Shown here: positions 49,954-61,843 of the stretch, piece after piece | Position numbering within the stretch: the stretch's first letter is position 1 | Layout: each line of letters begins with the position of its first letter | DNA from: Osedax fenrisi | Lineage: Eukaryota > Annelida > Polychaeta > Sabellida > Siboglinidae | Assembly: GCA_964019155.1 (NCBI GenBank) | Contig: OZ025241.1 | Location: forward strand, 11,951,128 to 12,015,127 | Reading direction: 5' to 3' | Length of the DNA stretch: 64,000 bases | The notes under the pieces: model-generated | The model's input: the letters and a program-made list of their open reading frames with translations, nothing else | Told to the model about the DNA's origin: nothing | The model's database searches: none | Position numbers and translations under genes: made by a program

Positions 49954-50320
49954 AGGTGGGTGGTAGGGTAGTGTATGCATATAGGTAAGTAGGTACTCAG
50001 GAAGATATTTAGGTATATGAGTGGGTGGGTAGGTAAGTAGGTTGGTGGTGGGGTATGCATATAGGCAAGTAGGTGGATGGGTAGGTAGTCAGGTAGGTAT
50101 ATGTATGGGTAGTTAGATAGGTGGATTGTTAGGTAGATATGTGAGTAGGTAGATAGATAGGTAGGTGGGCTTTTGGGTAGGGTATGTATATGAGCATGTA
50201 GGTGTTTGTGTAGGTAGTCATGAATATACTTAGGTTGGTAAGTAGGTAGGTATATTGGTGGGTAAGTAGGTATTCATGTAGATATGTAGCTATAGTAGGT
50301 ATGTAGGAAATCTTCAATGG
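49954..50320. repeat. GTAG-type minisatellite, right part
   Basis: Continuation of the array after the R2-clade insertion, starting with the second 156-bp direct repeat. Minus-strand frames over it (Tyr/Thr/Leu-rich) are by-products of the repeat. Confidence 0.9.
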
Positions 50321-50399
50321 AATTTGTTTATGTTTACTGTGCTCTCACATTAGACTTTGTTTGTAGCAGTAAAGGGGATCAACTGTATATTAGATGATG

Positions 50400-50640
50400 G
50401 GAAGTTTTTACTATCAATAAATTCAATAATTTATGTGATAAACATTGTTTTATGATTTGAAAGTCTTCGAATACAGGAATTGGTAAAGATTTGATGTCTT
50501 CAAACATTTTTTTGGTGATTTGAATGTCTTCGAATACATGACTTGGTAGAGATTTGATGTCTCCAAACATTTTTTTAATGATTTGAAAGTCTTCGAAGAC
50601 AAGCAAAGATTTGAATTTTTAGATCACTAGTACATATTAC
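50400..50640 (-). repeat. 63-bp repeat, ~3 units, open in one frame
   Basis: On the minus strand the units encode VFEDFQIIKKMFGDIKSLP-type 21-residue repeats, with Ser-His or Ile-Pro linkers. The frame stays open through the units. Differences between units include conservative changes (FQII/IQIT, G/E). Either a minisatellite or a repeat-coding exon; no start or splice evidence decides this. Confidence 0.55.
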
Positions 50641-50711
50641 AATTTGTTCTGATATTAACTAATGTATCCATTGAGATCCTCTTAATTAATAAATATATAT
50701 ATATATAGTTA

Positions 50712-50905
50712 TATACACAACATTAATTTACCTTACTATGGCTTTTTCGGCACTTTATGATTCGCATTCTCAGATCATCTATATCTTTCATCACATTTAG
50801 TAGAGCAACAAACATGCATACTATATCATCCATCAGCTGCTGTATATAGTTATGTATAGGTACCCACGATACGTCATTTATGAGATGACATTCAGAGAGG
50901 AACAT
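50712..50905 (-). CDS. Possible host-gene exon, unknown product
   Basis: Minus-strand frame of 60 codons from the ATG at 50905-50903: hydrophobic and acidic, with QQLMDDIVCMFVALLNVMKD and ending ...RIIKCRKSHSK. The sequence is richer in G+C than the flanks. A plausible 3' splice site (TTCTATATTCAG) precedes it at about 50944-50955, and a good 5' splice site, AAG|GTAAAT, follows at about 50720. An upstream in-frame TGA would fit a first coding exon with 5' UTR. It resembles no family I recognise and could be chance. No partner exon is identified, unless the 63-bp repeat downstream belongs to it. Confidence 0.3.
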
Positions 50906-51022
50906 ACCTCGCCAGGTTCACTTTATTGCCCCAACGGTGTCCTGAATATAGAAATTAGAAAAATATAGATAAGTATAAAAATAGATAAGTATAAATATAG
51001 ATAACTATATTTATTAATATAT

Positions 51023-51696
51023 ATAAGTTAAATTTGTTTTATAAATAAAATTACTTATTGGCGGAATAAGTCTTAATAGATTACTAAATAAGTCGTCAGA
51101 GATTACTTTAATAAATTAATATGAGTAATTAATAATTAAGTAATATCACGACTCATTAGTAACCTCGTACCACTTGTAAAGTTAAATGTTTTCATAATTC
51201 TACAATTATTATTCTAATATTTATATTTAATCATTAATTATTGATGGAAAATATTATATATACAAATATGTATATAAATAATAAATCTAGATTAGAAATT
51301 AAAATAATTTAAGATAACTATAATGTTAAATTCATAAATAATACTTTTAGAATAAACTAAATTTAATAAGACGTACTAGATTACATAGTCCGAAATGACC
51401 TCGTACAAGATTAATTTTAGATACGTTTTTTTTTATAGATAAGTTAAATTGGTTTTATAAATAAAATGACTTATTGACGAAATAAGTCAATAGATTACTC
51501 AAAAAGTCATCAGAGATTACTTTAATAAATTTATATGAGTAATTAAGAATTACATTATTATGGCACGAGGTAATTAGAATGTACGTAATTTAAAAGTACG
51601 ACTTATTAGTACTCTCTTACGACTTGTAAAATTAAGTGTTTTCATAATTATAGAATTATTCTAATATTTATATTTAATTATTAATACTGATGGAAA

Positions 51697-51744
<48 letters not shown>

Positions 51745-51890
51745 AATGGTGACTATAATGTAAATTAAAAACGAAATTAAAATAATCTAAGATAACTATA
51801 ATATTAAATTCATAAATAATACTTTTAGAATAAATTTAATAAGACGTACTAGATTATTTAGTCCGAAATGATCTCGTACAAGATTACTTT
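51023..51890. repeat. Tandem duplication, two ~400-450-bp units
   Basis: Unit 1 (51023-51419) and unit 2 (51439-51890) share GATAGATAAGTTAAAT-like starts, GTCATCAGAGATTACTTTAA, CTCGTACAAGATTA and many other blocks. Unit 2 carries an extra (TA)n (51699-51736) and a short ATTATGGCACGAGG insertion. No coding potential. Confidence 0.8.
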
Positions 51891-52344
51891 CTACCGTAAT
51901 TAATACTAAACATGTTATTAAAATATAAGTTATAAATCATACTATAATTATGATGTATAAATATTAATTATCAATATATTATCACTATATGATTATACAG
52001 ATAATAATATACTAAACATAATAATATAATTATAATTTTAACACTAAATGAATACGATTTTATTAATTTTATAGTTAATAAATTATCATATTTAAAATTA
52101 TACTATAATAAATTATTATAAAATAATTATCAACAATTATGTATACATTACTAAACAAGTAATATTATAGTAAATATATTATGTGTATTAATAATACTAT
52201 TATATTATGAATTTTTATTATATATAATGATAAGTAAATAAATATTAAGAATGTAAATTGAGCATTACTGTAATGATTACATCATTTATTTAATTAATAT
52301 AAATTAATTTAATAAATGATTTATCTAGTTGACAATATTATAAA
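51891..52344. other. A+T-rich spacer, no gene seen
   Basis: No element or open frame recognised. Confidence 0.55.
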
Positions 52345-53303
52345 TTTAACAATAATTGATGTTATATAATTATCAATAATAATTTTTATAATTATATTTA
52401 ATATAATATTATACACAACATTTAAAATATTTCTAGTGAGCATGTTATAGATTTAAAGTTTAAAATCGCGTTATTGTATTTGTATGGTGTTTATTAGTTA
52501 TGTGTATTTGCACATAATATATTAATTAACTAAAATCTAATTTAATACTGTTACTCGAGTAATCAAAATAAAAAGTTTCCATATTTTATTCATAATACTA
52601 TTATTATAACTTTAATATTCACAATTATTTATTATAAATTAAATTATTGTATTCATAATTATTACGAAAAATAAATTTAATAATATAAAGCTGATTTAAA
52701 AACAAATGTTATATTCAATTATTGAATATTTCAAATTGTATTTTTTAAATAATTTAAAATATATAGATAATATTAAAAATGTTGTATATAATTAACTGTT
52801 AATTCAATTTACAATTTAATTCATAAATATATTATTTAAAAATATTATATTAATAAAAAACTAACATATAATTGTCTGTATAACTTGTTTAGATGAATAA
52901 ATATATTCAAATGAATTACAATTATAGTTTATTTACATCAATGATTAAAATTACGCATGCGCATTGAATATTCTATATTATAATATGAAACTAGAGTATA
53001 TGATTCATCATAAATAATGGATACCTAGTAGCGGATTATATGCAATCTTAATTGTATCCCCATTCGTGTTTATTATGCATGAATACAATTTAATACCATT
53101 CCGGTATACTTTGCTTGGGTTTTTTTAGGTTGACAATTATTTTGTATATTTGTCATTAATGATTATTTTATAAAACCAAATATGGAACATTATATTATAT
53201 ATATTAATTAAGTATAATATAAAATTTCAAATTGATACCTATTGTTAAAAAAGGTATGCCCATTAGGTATATTTTTGATTGTCAGCCGTTACCATATATA
53301 ATA

Positions 53304-53344
<41 letters not shown>

Positions 53345-53476
53345 ATTATTATTATCAAATTATTATTAAATAGTTTATTAACTACAAAACATCATATGTT
53401 TATCGGTATCATATAATATAATAATAATGAAGGTAATAATAATTTGAACATAAATAAATATAATAACAATAACAAG

Positions 53477-53522
<46 letters not shown>

Positions 53523-53810
53523 CTGCCTGTGTGGCTCAGTGGCTAAGGCATCAGAAACACAAGCAGTAGGACACGGGTTCGACCCTCGTCCGGACCATTA
53601 CTTAATTTTATAAAATGGGTCTTACAATATTATTTAGAAGTGATATTATATAATTATGTATACATTATCAGCTCTCGTTAAAACCATGGATGCCTTAACA
53701 TGAGAGCAGCTTCGAAGGGACATTAGAGCCATATATGGTTATAAGTGAAAACTTCATCTAAGTTCCTGGATGGGATGAAGGACTCCACCAAATAAAATAA
53801 CAATAACAAT

Positions 53811-53850
<40 letters not shown>

Positions 53851-54885
53851 ATTATATACTGGAACGGCTGACAATCAAAAATATACCTAATGGGCATACC
53901 TTTTTTTAACAATAGATATAAATTTGAAATTTTATATTATACTTAATTAATATATATATAATATAATGTTCCATATTTGGTTTTATAAAATAATCATTAA
54001 TGACAAATATACAAAATAATTGTTAACCTACAAAAAGTCATAGCAAAATATACGGGAAAGGCATTCAATTTTATTCATGCATAATAATCACGAATATGAA
54101 TACAATTAAGATTGCATATAATCAGCTATTATGTATATGTATAATATGATGAATCATATTCTATATGTATAAAATCTGGTATCCTATAATAATGAGATTA
54201 ATAAATACGCATGCGCATTTATTAGTATCTTTGATATAAATAAATATTCAATAAATATTATTTTTGTAATAACAATTTTTATTTTATCAATTTATTTAAC
54301 ATCGAACAAGTACTAATAAATATTTTAAACTATTATTATTGAACTAATATAATATTTTTAAATAATATATTTATAAATTAAATTGTAAATTGAATTAACA
54401 GTTAATTATATACAACATTTTTAATATTATCTATATATTTTAAATTATTTTAAAAATACATTTGAAATATTCAATAATTGAATATAAGATGTATTTTTAA
54501 ATCAGCTCTATATTATTAAATTTATTTTTCGTAATAATTATTAATACAATAATTTAATTTATAATAAATAATTGTGAATATTAAAGTTATAATAATATTA
54601 TGGTGAATAAAATATGGAAACTTTTTATTTTGATTACTCGAGTATCAGTATTAAATTTAAATGCACGTGGGGTTATCAGTAGATTTGAGTTAATTAATAT
54701 ATTATGTGCAAATAAACATAACTAATAAACACCATAAAAATACAATAAACGCGATTTTAAACTCTAAATATAAAACATGCTCACTTGACATATTTTAAAT
54801 GTTGTGTATAATATTATATTAAATATAATTATTATAATAATATAATTATAACAATTAATATTGATAATTGTTGATCGATTAGGAG
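52345..54885. mobile_element. Long palindromic (foldback-like) element with ~950-bp inverted arms
   Basis: The left arm (about 52345-53309) is the reverse complement of the right arm (about 53846-54885) along its whole length at moderate divergence. Paired blocks include GTCAGCCGTT (53281-53290) with AACGGCTGAC (53863-53872), TATTACTCGAG-type blocks near 52555 and 54640, ATACACAACATTTAAAATAT near 52411 and its complement near 54800, and CGCATGCGCA in both arms. The ~540-bp loop carries (TA)n, a short unique segment and a SINE (53521-53818). There is no transposase frame. It could be a foldback or MITE-type DNA element, or an inverted segmental duplication. Confidence 0.8.
53521..53818 (+). 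mobile_element. tRNA-derived SINE inside the palindrome loop
   Basis: A box TGGCTCAGTGGC (53532-53543), B box GGTTCGACCC (53576-53585), a body closely matching 36082-36373 in the opposite orientation, and a CAATAACAATAACAATA tail. (TA)n lies on both sides. Confidence 0.88.
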
Positions 54886-54989
54886 ATTCAGTGATAGGTG
54901 CAAATAATTCATGATAATTTGAAACAGCTGAGTTAATTTATTAATATGTTAATTATTAATATGTATATATCTTTCAAATAATATCTTCG

Positions 54990-55330
54990 AAATATTTTTG
55001 TGAATTTTTTTTGGTATATTTCAATAATATTTCAAAAAAAATTCACAAAAATGATAGAAATATTGAAATATTTTGAATTTTTTTTTAAATTATTTGAAAT
55101 TTACAATTTTTTTTTGAAATATTTTAAATCATTTTTTAAAAATATTTTTAAACATTATTTTGAAATATTTAAAAAAATTTTTTGAAATATTTGTAAATGT
55201 TTTGTGGAAATATTTTTGAAATTTTTTAAACATTTTAATGAAATATTTTTGTAATTTTTTGTATATTTTTGTATTTTTTAAAATATTAATTGAAATATTT
55301 TTTATATTTTTCAACTAATTGTTGAAATAT
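54990..55330. repeat. Low-complexity GAAATATTTTT-type repeat
   Basis: Degenerate tandem of GAAATATTTTT(N)AAATTTTT units. It yields Phe/Lys/Asn-rich frames on both strands, which are not genes. Confidence 0.8.
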
Positions 55331-55479
55331 TATTATTTTAAAATATAATTAAAAGATCATAATTATATAATAATTATATTAATATTATAAGATATAAATA
55401 TTATAAGATATACATATTATATTTTTAGGACATTTAAATAAAATATATTTTGTAATATTTTGAATTATTTGTTGTATAC

Positions 55480-56015
55480 TAGTAATGCAGAATCAGGAAT
55501 AGCTATAATATTTTTCCACTAATTTTTGAGATATTAAAAACGAATATTTGTCTAAAATTGTTTTAATGTTAGCAAAAATGTATGTTATTGTATATGAAAG
55601 TCAGAATCATGAATAGCCATAATTAATAAATAATAGATAGGCAAACTATCAAATAACGAGTAAAACAGAGTTGGGTACGGCAAGAACTTACAAATCAAGA
55701 ATAGGTATACTTAATAAATAATAGATAAGCAGATAATAAAAAACCGAGAAACTCAGATTTGGAACGGTTTTGGTTTAGGTTTTCAATATATTTGGTAATA
55801 TTCGAAATATTTATTGTATTTCTTAATATATTTTTTGAAATATTTTTCTACTTATTTTTTAAATATTAAAATATTTTTCTACATTTGTTTATATTTCAGC
55901 TAACATTTATTTAATTGTATATATAACAAAGAATAATAAGGAACAGCTATAATTAGTAAATGATAGATAGATAAATAATCAAAACCGAGGAACGTCGGGT
56001 CGGGTACGCTAGTTA
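55480..56015. repeat. Inverted-orientation relatives of the ~85-bp tandem repeat
   Basis: Three to four units on the opposite strand relative to 1430-1720: GAATCATGAATAGCCATAAT, TAATAAATAATAGATAGGCA and GGGTACGGCA-type blocks near 55605-55680, 55700-55770 and 55935-56010, spaced by A+T-rich DNA. The family is therefore dispersed. Confidence 0.65.
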
Positions 56016-56303
56016 TTATATATTTTATAATACATACTGAACTTTATTCATATTATAATAAGGAATACAAAAGCTAACACATATTCTTATATATTTATAA
56101 TTCCAAATAATAAAAGGTTTCATATATATTCAAATTCAATTCAAAACAATTTTGAAATAATATTCAAAAAATATATGCTAATTTATAGATTTATTAATTT
56201 ATATATCTACAAATAATATGTATGATAAACGAATAATTGATATATTTATATAATAAATAATACATTCATAATTAAATTACAGATACACTTAGATGAAGGT
56301 TAG

Positions 56304-56307
<4 letters not shown>

Positions 56308-56364
<57 letters not shown>
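56308..56364. repeat. (TA)n microsatellite
   Basis: About 28 TA units; another run lies at 56452-56479. Confidence 0.95.
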
Positions 56365-56368
<4 letters not shown>

Positions 56369-56447
56369 TATTTATTCATGTTATAAATACAATAATTACA
56401 TGTATTAATAGTGTATGTGGTAATCATTTAATATATCAAATATGAGA

Positions 56448-56486
<39 letters not shown>

Positions 56487-56757
56487 AGTATAAGATATGT
56501 ATACTATGTATAAGATACTTATTTTATGTAAATATAATCGATAATATTTTAATGTTTTTTATACTTAATAGGAAATATATAGATAATTACATTAATTAAA
56601 TTAATTACTAGTATATAAATAAGAAATATTTAATTTTTCCGAATATCACATCAAATATATGAAAGGATATTTAGAGGCTATGCATAGCTTAAGCTATAAT
56701 TATATTAAGAATATCCTTATAATAAAAATATAATTTATATATGATATAATCTCAATC

Positions 56758-58111
56758 AAAAATTACTTTACTATCACTCCTAATTAGAAAACACGTATTA
56801 AATACATGCCCATTAAGTATATTAATTCTATGATATTCTTAACCAACATGAATTCTGATTTAGGTGACTACTATTATTCACAAGTTGTATTAAAATCCAT
56901 ACTATCCCATTTACTCGATAAATATGCTCATTAAAAAACCATATCAGTAACTTTACAACCGTATACCACATGGTTTACTTCCCACTTCATGTATATCGTT
57001 GAAAAGATCACTTAGTAAATCTGAAAGAATAAACCTATTCTTGAAATCTTCATCTTCTAGATCTAGAAGCTCGATCTTCATTCATTGAGAAACGTAAGAT
57101 CTACAAGATAGAAATTCCCTATGCCAAATCTAGCTATTATACTTTTATAATAAGATTGACTCCATTATAATAAGATCAAAACCATATCCCTACTGCAAAC
57201 TATCCTTCATTCATAGTTATCTAACCTATATCTGCTTTCTTTATCGTCCGCTACATATATCTCTTATATATAAAATACTACATGCGCCAACTTCGATATC
57301 TCCCTCTGATCTTGTTCCACTATCTATTTTTAAATTTTACTTCGATTATCTATATCCAACTATCTGTATCATAATTTTATATTCCTTAAATTCCGGTACT
57401 ATCCCTTCTACTTTATACTCTCATTCTTAAAAAAACCTTCACTCGATCCCGAATCACTTGTCAATTATCGCACAATTTATCAGCAACATTTGGTGAGTAA
57501 CATTTTTGAAAGAGTTGTATCTTGTCAACTAATCTCCTATTTAACCGCCAATAATCTCCATATTCCTCAACAAAGTGGTTTTCGTGGAGGAACTACATAG
57601 AAACATCACTACTAAACGTAATTAGTAACATACCCGTAATACTACAAATGTCTATCAACTAGTAATGCTGGACATATACGAATTGCCCCTCATATATTGT
57701 TGCTTCTCTAGTACAAATATCCCTTCCATCTCTTAGAAACCATGCATCTCAAATTCTATCTACTCCAATTCTCCATCCCTCCAAAATGAATACTCGGGCA
57801 CTGAGTTATATTGGTCCTAAGCTATGAAATTCACTCCCACAATATATTAAATCCATAAAATCGCATAAAACATTCATGAAATATATACAACAATTTATAT
57901 CTGGTGAAAACCTGTAATACTAATATTATTTTTCATTATTATTTTATTTATTAATTTACGTATAGTTTATTCTATTTTATTTTATAATTATTAATGGTAT
58001 TTATTGTTTTACCTAATCTATTATTTTTATTCTATATATACACTTTTGAGAAATCATTTATGATTTATTTAAGTTTTTAAATAAACTTTCAATCAATTAA
58101 TCAATCAATAT
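56758..58111 (+). pseudogene. Decayed, internally deleted copy of the X-block LINE family
   Basis: Starts abruptly at sequence matching about 5150 of the X1 LINE (5' truncation inside ORF2) and runs to the same 3' end, including the AAATCATTTATGATTT stem-loop and AATCAATTAATCAATCAAT tail. Two internal losses are evident: sequence equivalent to about 5530-5680, and about 860 bp equivalent to 6233-7090, which removes GVPQGS and YADD. Numerous point changes and stops occur. It is an older insertion than the X copies and useful for deriving the family consensus. Confidence 0.85.
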
Positions 58112-58848
58112 AATAGTAATATTCAAACAAGAAAATATAATACTTATAATATAATACAAAAATATTAATATGAGTTCAATATAAGTTCAAACAATAATAA
58201 TAATAATATTATAAAATCGATGAATTTTTAACAGCTATTACAAATTAAATAATGAATTTGTGGAAAAAAAATTATATATGACTAGACTGTTATAATATGA
58301 TTTTTTTATTGGTAGATTATTTAAATATCTAACACTATATAAATTTATATATGAATCAGATAGAGTGTAAACACTCGGGAAAATATAAAAGCAAAGCTTG
58401 ACTAGGTATTTTCCCACTCAACTTGATAACAGCATTACAAGAATAAAAAATAAAAAAAATATTAGTAAATTATAAAATGACAATAACTTATTTTAAAATT
58501 TCAATTTTGTATATAATTAGAACTATAATTTTGTATATATATATATACTATTGTATATATTATTAAACTTATTTGATTTGTAAATGTGATTCGTGTAAAT
58601 TAAAATCGTGCTGAATAAATACGTAAGAATATACTTGAATATTGTTATCAAGGAGAGGTCATCATTTTCAGTTAAATACAAAATAAAATATAATAAATAA
58701 TAAAGTATATATAAATAAAATAAATGTATATTAAAAGAAGAAAAATATATAACACAAATGAAATAAATGCATAAAATATGTAAAAAATATAAAAATGAAA
58801 GAGAAAAAGATAAAGAAACTAAACACAATAAAAAATATAAAAAGTTAA

Positions 58849-61737
58849 CTAATACGAAGAGGTAATAAATAATTTAATATTTGTTTTAAAAGTTTTTTTA
58901 TTCATTAATTTGTGAAAAGAAGCTGGTAATGCATTCCATATCTCAGGAGCTTTGTTAGTAAGGCAAAACGATTTTCTATGTGTTCTAATTTTGGGTAAAA
59001 CCAATTTTTTAGATAAAGGCTTATAAATATTTAAATTTTGTGTAAAAAGATATTGTAAAATTATAGGCAAAGATGTAGTCATATATCTATTTATATATTT
59101 TAAGATATTAATCTTTATAATATCTTGAAATTTTAAAAGATTGAATTTTTTATAAATTGTATCTATATCTACATTAAAAGAAAAAAACAAATTTTGTATT
59201 ACCCTATTTTGCAATATAATAATTGGTTGAATATTAGACAAAAATGTACTACCCCAAATAGATGAACAATAATTTAGATGACTTTCAAAAATACTATGAT
59301 ATATTTGTATACGATTTTGTAAAGGTAGTTTATGTTTTATTTTATTTATAATAGCAATGGATCTACTTAGTTTTTATCTGATATAATTTATATGATAATT
59401 CCAGTTACATTTATCATCAATTATTATACCAAGGAACGATAAATGATTCACCTGCTCTATAATTTCATTATAAACTTTTAATTCTAGTTTCTTTTTTGAT
59501 TTAGAATTTCGAATATTATAGAGCATAACTTTGGTTTTTTTTACATTTAATGTTAATTTATTACTGATAATTGGTATCATCTGCAAAAATTATAGGTGTA
59601 GAATATTTGAATATATTAGGCATATCATTAATATATATTAGAAAAAGTAATGGCCCTAAAACTGAACCTTGCGGAACACCAAATGATATGCGTTCCATAT
59701 TTGAAATAGCCCCATTTAATTTTACATATTGTGATCTGTTTGATAAATAACTAGATAATAGAACTTTAGGTAAACCTCTTATACCAATATTATCTAATTT
59801 ATTTATCAATATATTATGATCTAAAGTGTCAAAGGCCTTTTTTAGATCAATAGATAAAACTGCACAATTATTAATATTTTCTAACTCAGCACATACTGTT
59901 TCTGATAGGTGATGTAATGCATCTTCTGTTGAATAATTTTGTCTGAACCCAAATTGATTGTCATTCAAAATTTTATATTTATTAATGAAACAAAGAAGTC
60001 TTTTTTTAAATAATTTTTCATAAATTTTTGAGAATTGAGGGAGAAGAGATATTGGCCTGAAATTATCTAATATATTTTTATTACCCTTGTTATGTAAAGG
60101 TATAACCTTAGCAATTTTAAAACAATCAGGAAACACTCCTTCATTGAATGATTTATTAAATAGAGAACATAATATAGGACTTAATTCTGTATTAAGTTGT
60201 TTTATTAAGCTCATATTTATATTATAAATATCTGTACTATGTTTATTGTTCGTATGAATGTCTATATTAAATATTTCGGAATTTGTAACTGGTGTAAGAT
60301 AAAAAGTATTTGTGTTATGAGAAGATAAATAATGTACATGTAAATTTGAATTAAAACCAGAGTTAGAATTAAAATCCTTAGCAAGATTTTTTCCAACATT
60401 ACTAAAATATAGATTAAAATCATCAGCCGATAAAGTTGTATTTAAATAATTTGAAAAAGTACTTCCTTTAATTATATTATTTAAAATAGACCATGTTTTT
60501 TTTGAATTATTACAACAATTTGACAGAGCTTTTTTATAAAATAATTTTCGGCATTTCTTAGTACTGAAGTTAAAATATTTCTATATTTTTTATATTTAAT
60601 ATGATTAAAATCATTTTTATTAGCTATAAACAATTTTAATAATTTTTTTTTATGGTGGATACATTTTAATAAAGAATTATTTATCCATGGATTTTTAATT
60701 TTATTATTTATGATTTTGGGAGTATATAAAGGACAACATTTATTTAACATTAATTTAAACATATCTATAAAATAATTAAAGGCAGTATTTGTATCCATAT
60801 CAGAAAAATCCCATGTATGATGAAGAATGCAATTTTTTAATTCCTTTATAGTTGAGTTATTAACTCTATTAATTTTAGAATTAGATTTAGTTTGTTTTTC
60901 ATTGGAATTGTTAACATTTAAATCAAAAAAAGTAAAAATAGGGTAGTGATCACTTATATCATTAAGTAATATTCCATTATATTTAAGAGAATAATTATTA
61001 TTTGTAAAAATATTATCAATTAAAGAATTATTATCATTAGTCACTCTTGTTGGTTTATCTATTAAAGGAAGACACCCTAATGAATATATGGAGTCAATAA
61101 AATATTTTACATGTTTATTATAATTATGATCTAATAAATTAATATTAAAATCACCACATAAATACAAACGATTACAATTGCTTGCCAACTTTTCAAATGA
61201 GTTTACAATGAAATCTGAAAATTGTTTTATATCTGCAGTAGGAGTTTTATATATACCACTTATAATATAGTTGATATTATTAAATTTCAATGAAATAGTT
61301 GTTATTTCAATAAAATTTGATATTGATATATTTAAGTCATTAATAATTGTATATGATAAACTATTTAATATAAATATAGCGACTCCACCACCCCTACCTA
61401 CAGATCGTATAGTATTAATTTGATTGTAATTATCGAAATTATAAATATTCTGATTGGAATGTTTTAACCAAGTTTCATTAATTATGGAAAATTTATGTAT
61501 AATACTATTTAAAAATATATTAATTTGATCATGATTACGAACTAAGCTTCTAGCATTAATATGTTTTATAGAAAAACTATTGTGAATATATTTACATGAA
61601 TTTATATTTATGTCATCGTAGTAAAAGCAATCATCTGTGAAATTAACATCAGAATCGTCATTATTATAATAGTCATGAATAGAATTTTGTTTAGAATTAG
61701 AATAAGTAAAAGTGTTATTTTCTAGTGATGTATTCAT
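58849..61737 (-). pseudogene. LINE ORF2 (endonuclease, RT, C-terminal region), broken in three places
   Basis: Start: ATG at 61737. Endonuclease motifs: HINARSLVRN, INETWLKHS (Asn for the usual first Thr), GRGGGVAIFI, LCGDFNINLLDH, LIDNIFTNN and ISDHYPIF. A frameshift in the A-run near 60544-60547 moves the reading frame; the shifted frame continues RKLFYKKALS...NSKKTW into RT. RT motifs: DNFRPISLLPQFSKIYEKLF, AFDTLDHNILINKL, GVPQGSVLGPLLFLIYINDM and FADDT. Right after FADDT (near 59575) roughly 100 bp are missing, joining directly to NKLTLNVKKTK in another frame. An in-frame TAA near 59372-59374 follows, then the frame is open to 58849 and includes APEIWNALP. Nearly all damage is three events plus one stop. 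Confidence 0.85.
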
Positions 61738-61843
61738 TAAAAATTTAAAAGAAATATAAAAATAAAAAATAAAATCAATTAATTAAAATTAAATGAAATT
61801 ATTTAACTGTGTTTCGTTTAAAATTAAAATTTTATTGTTATTA

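Noticed and set aside
50129..50317. Tyr/Thr/Leu-rich minus-strand frame
   Set aside because: Reverse strand of the GTAG minisatellite.
55000..55314. Overlapping open frames on both strands rich in Phe, Lys and Asn
   Set aside because: Low-complexity GAAATATTTTT repeat with few stop codons by composition.
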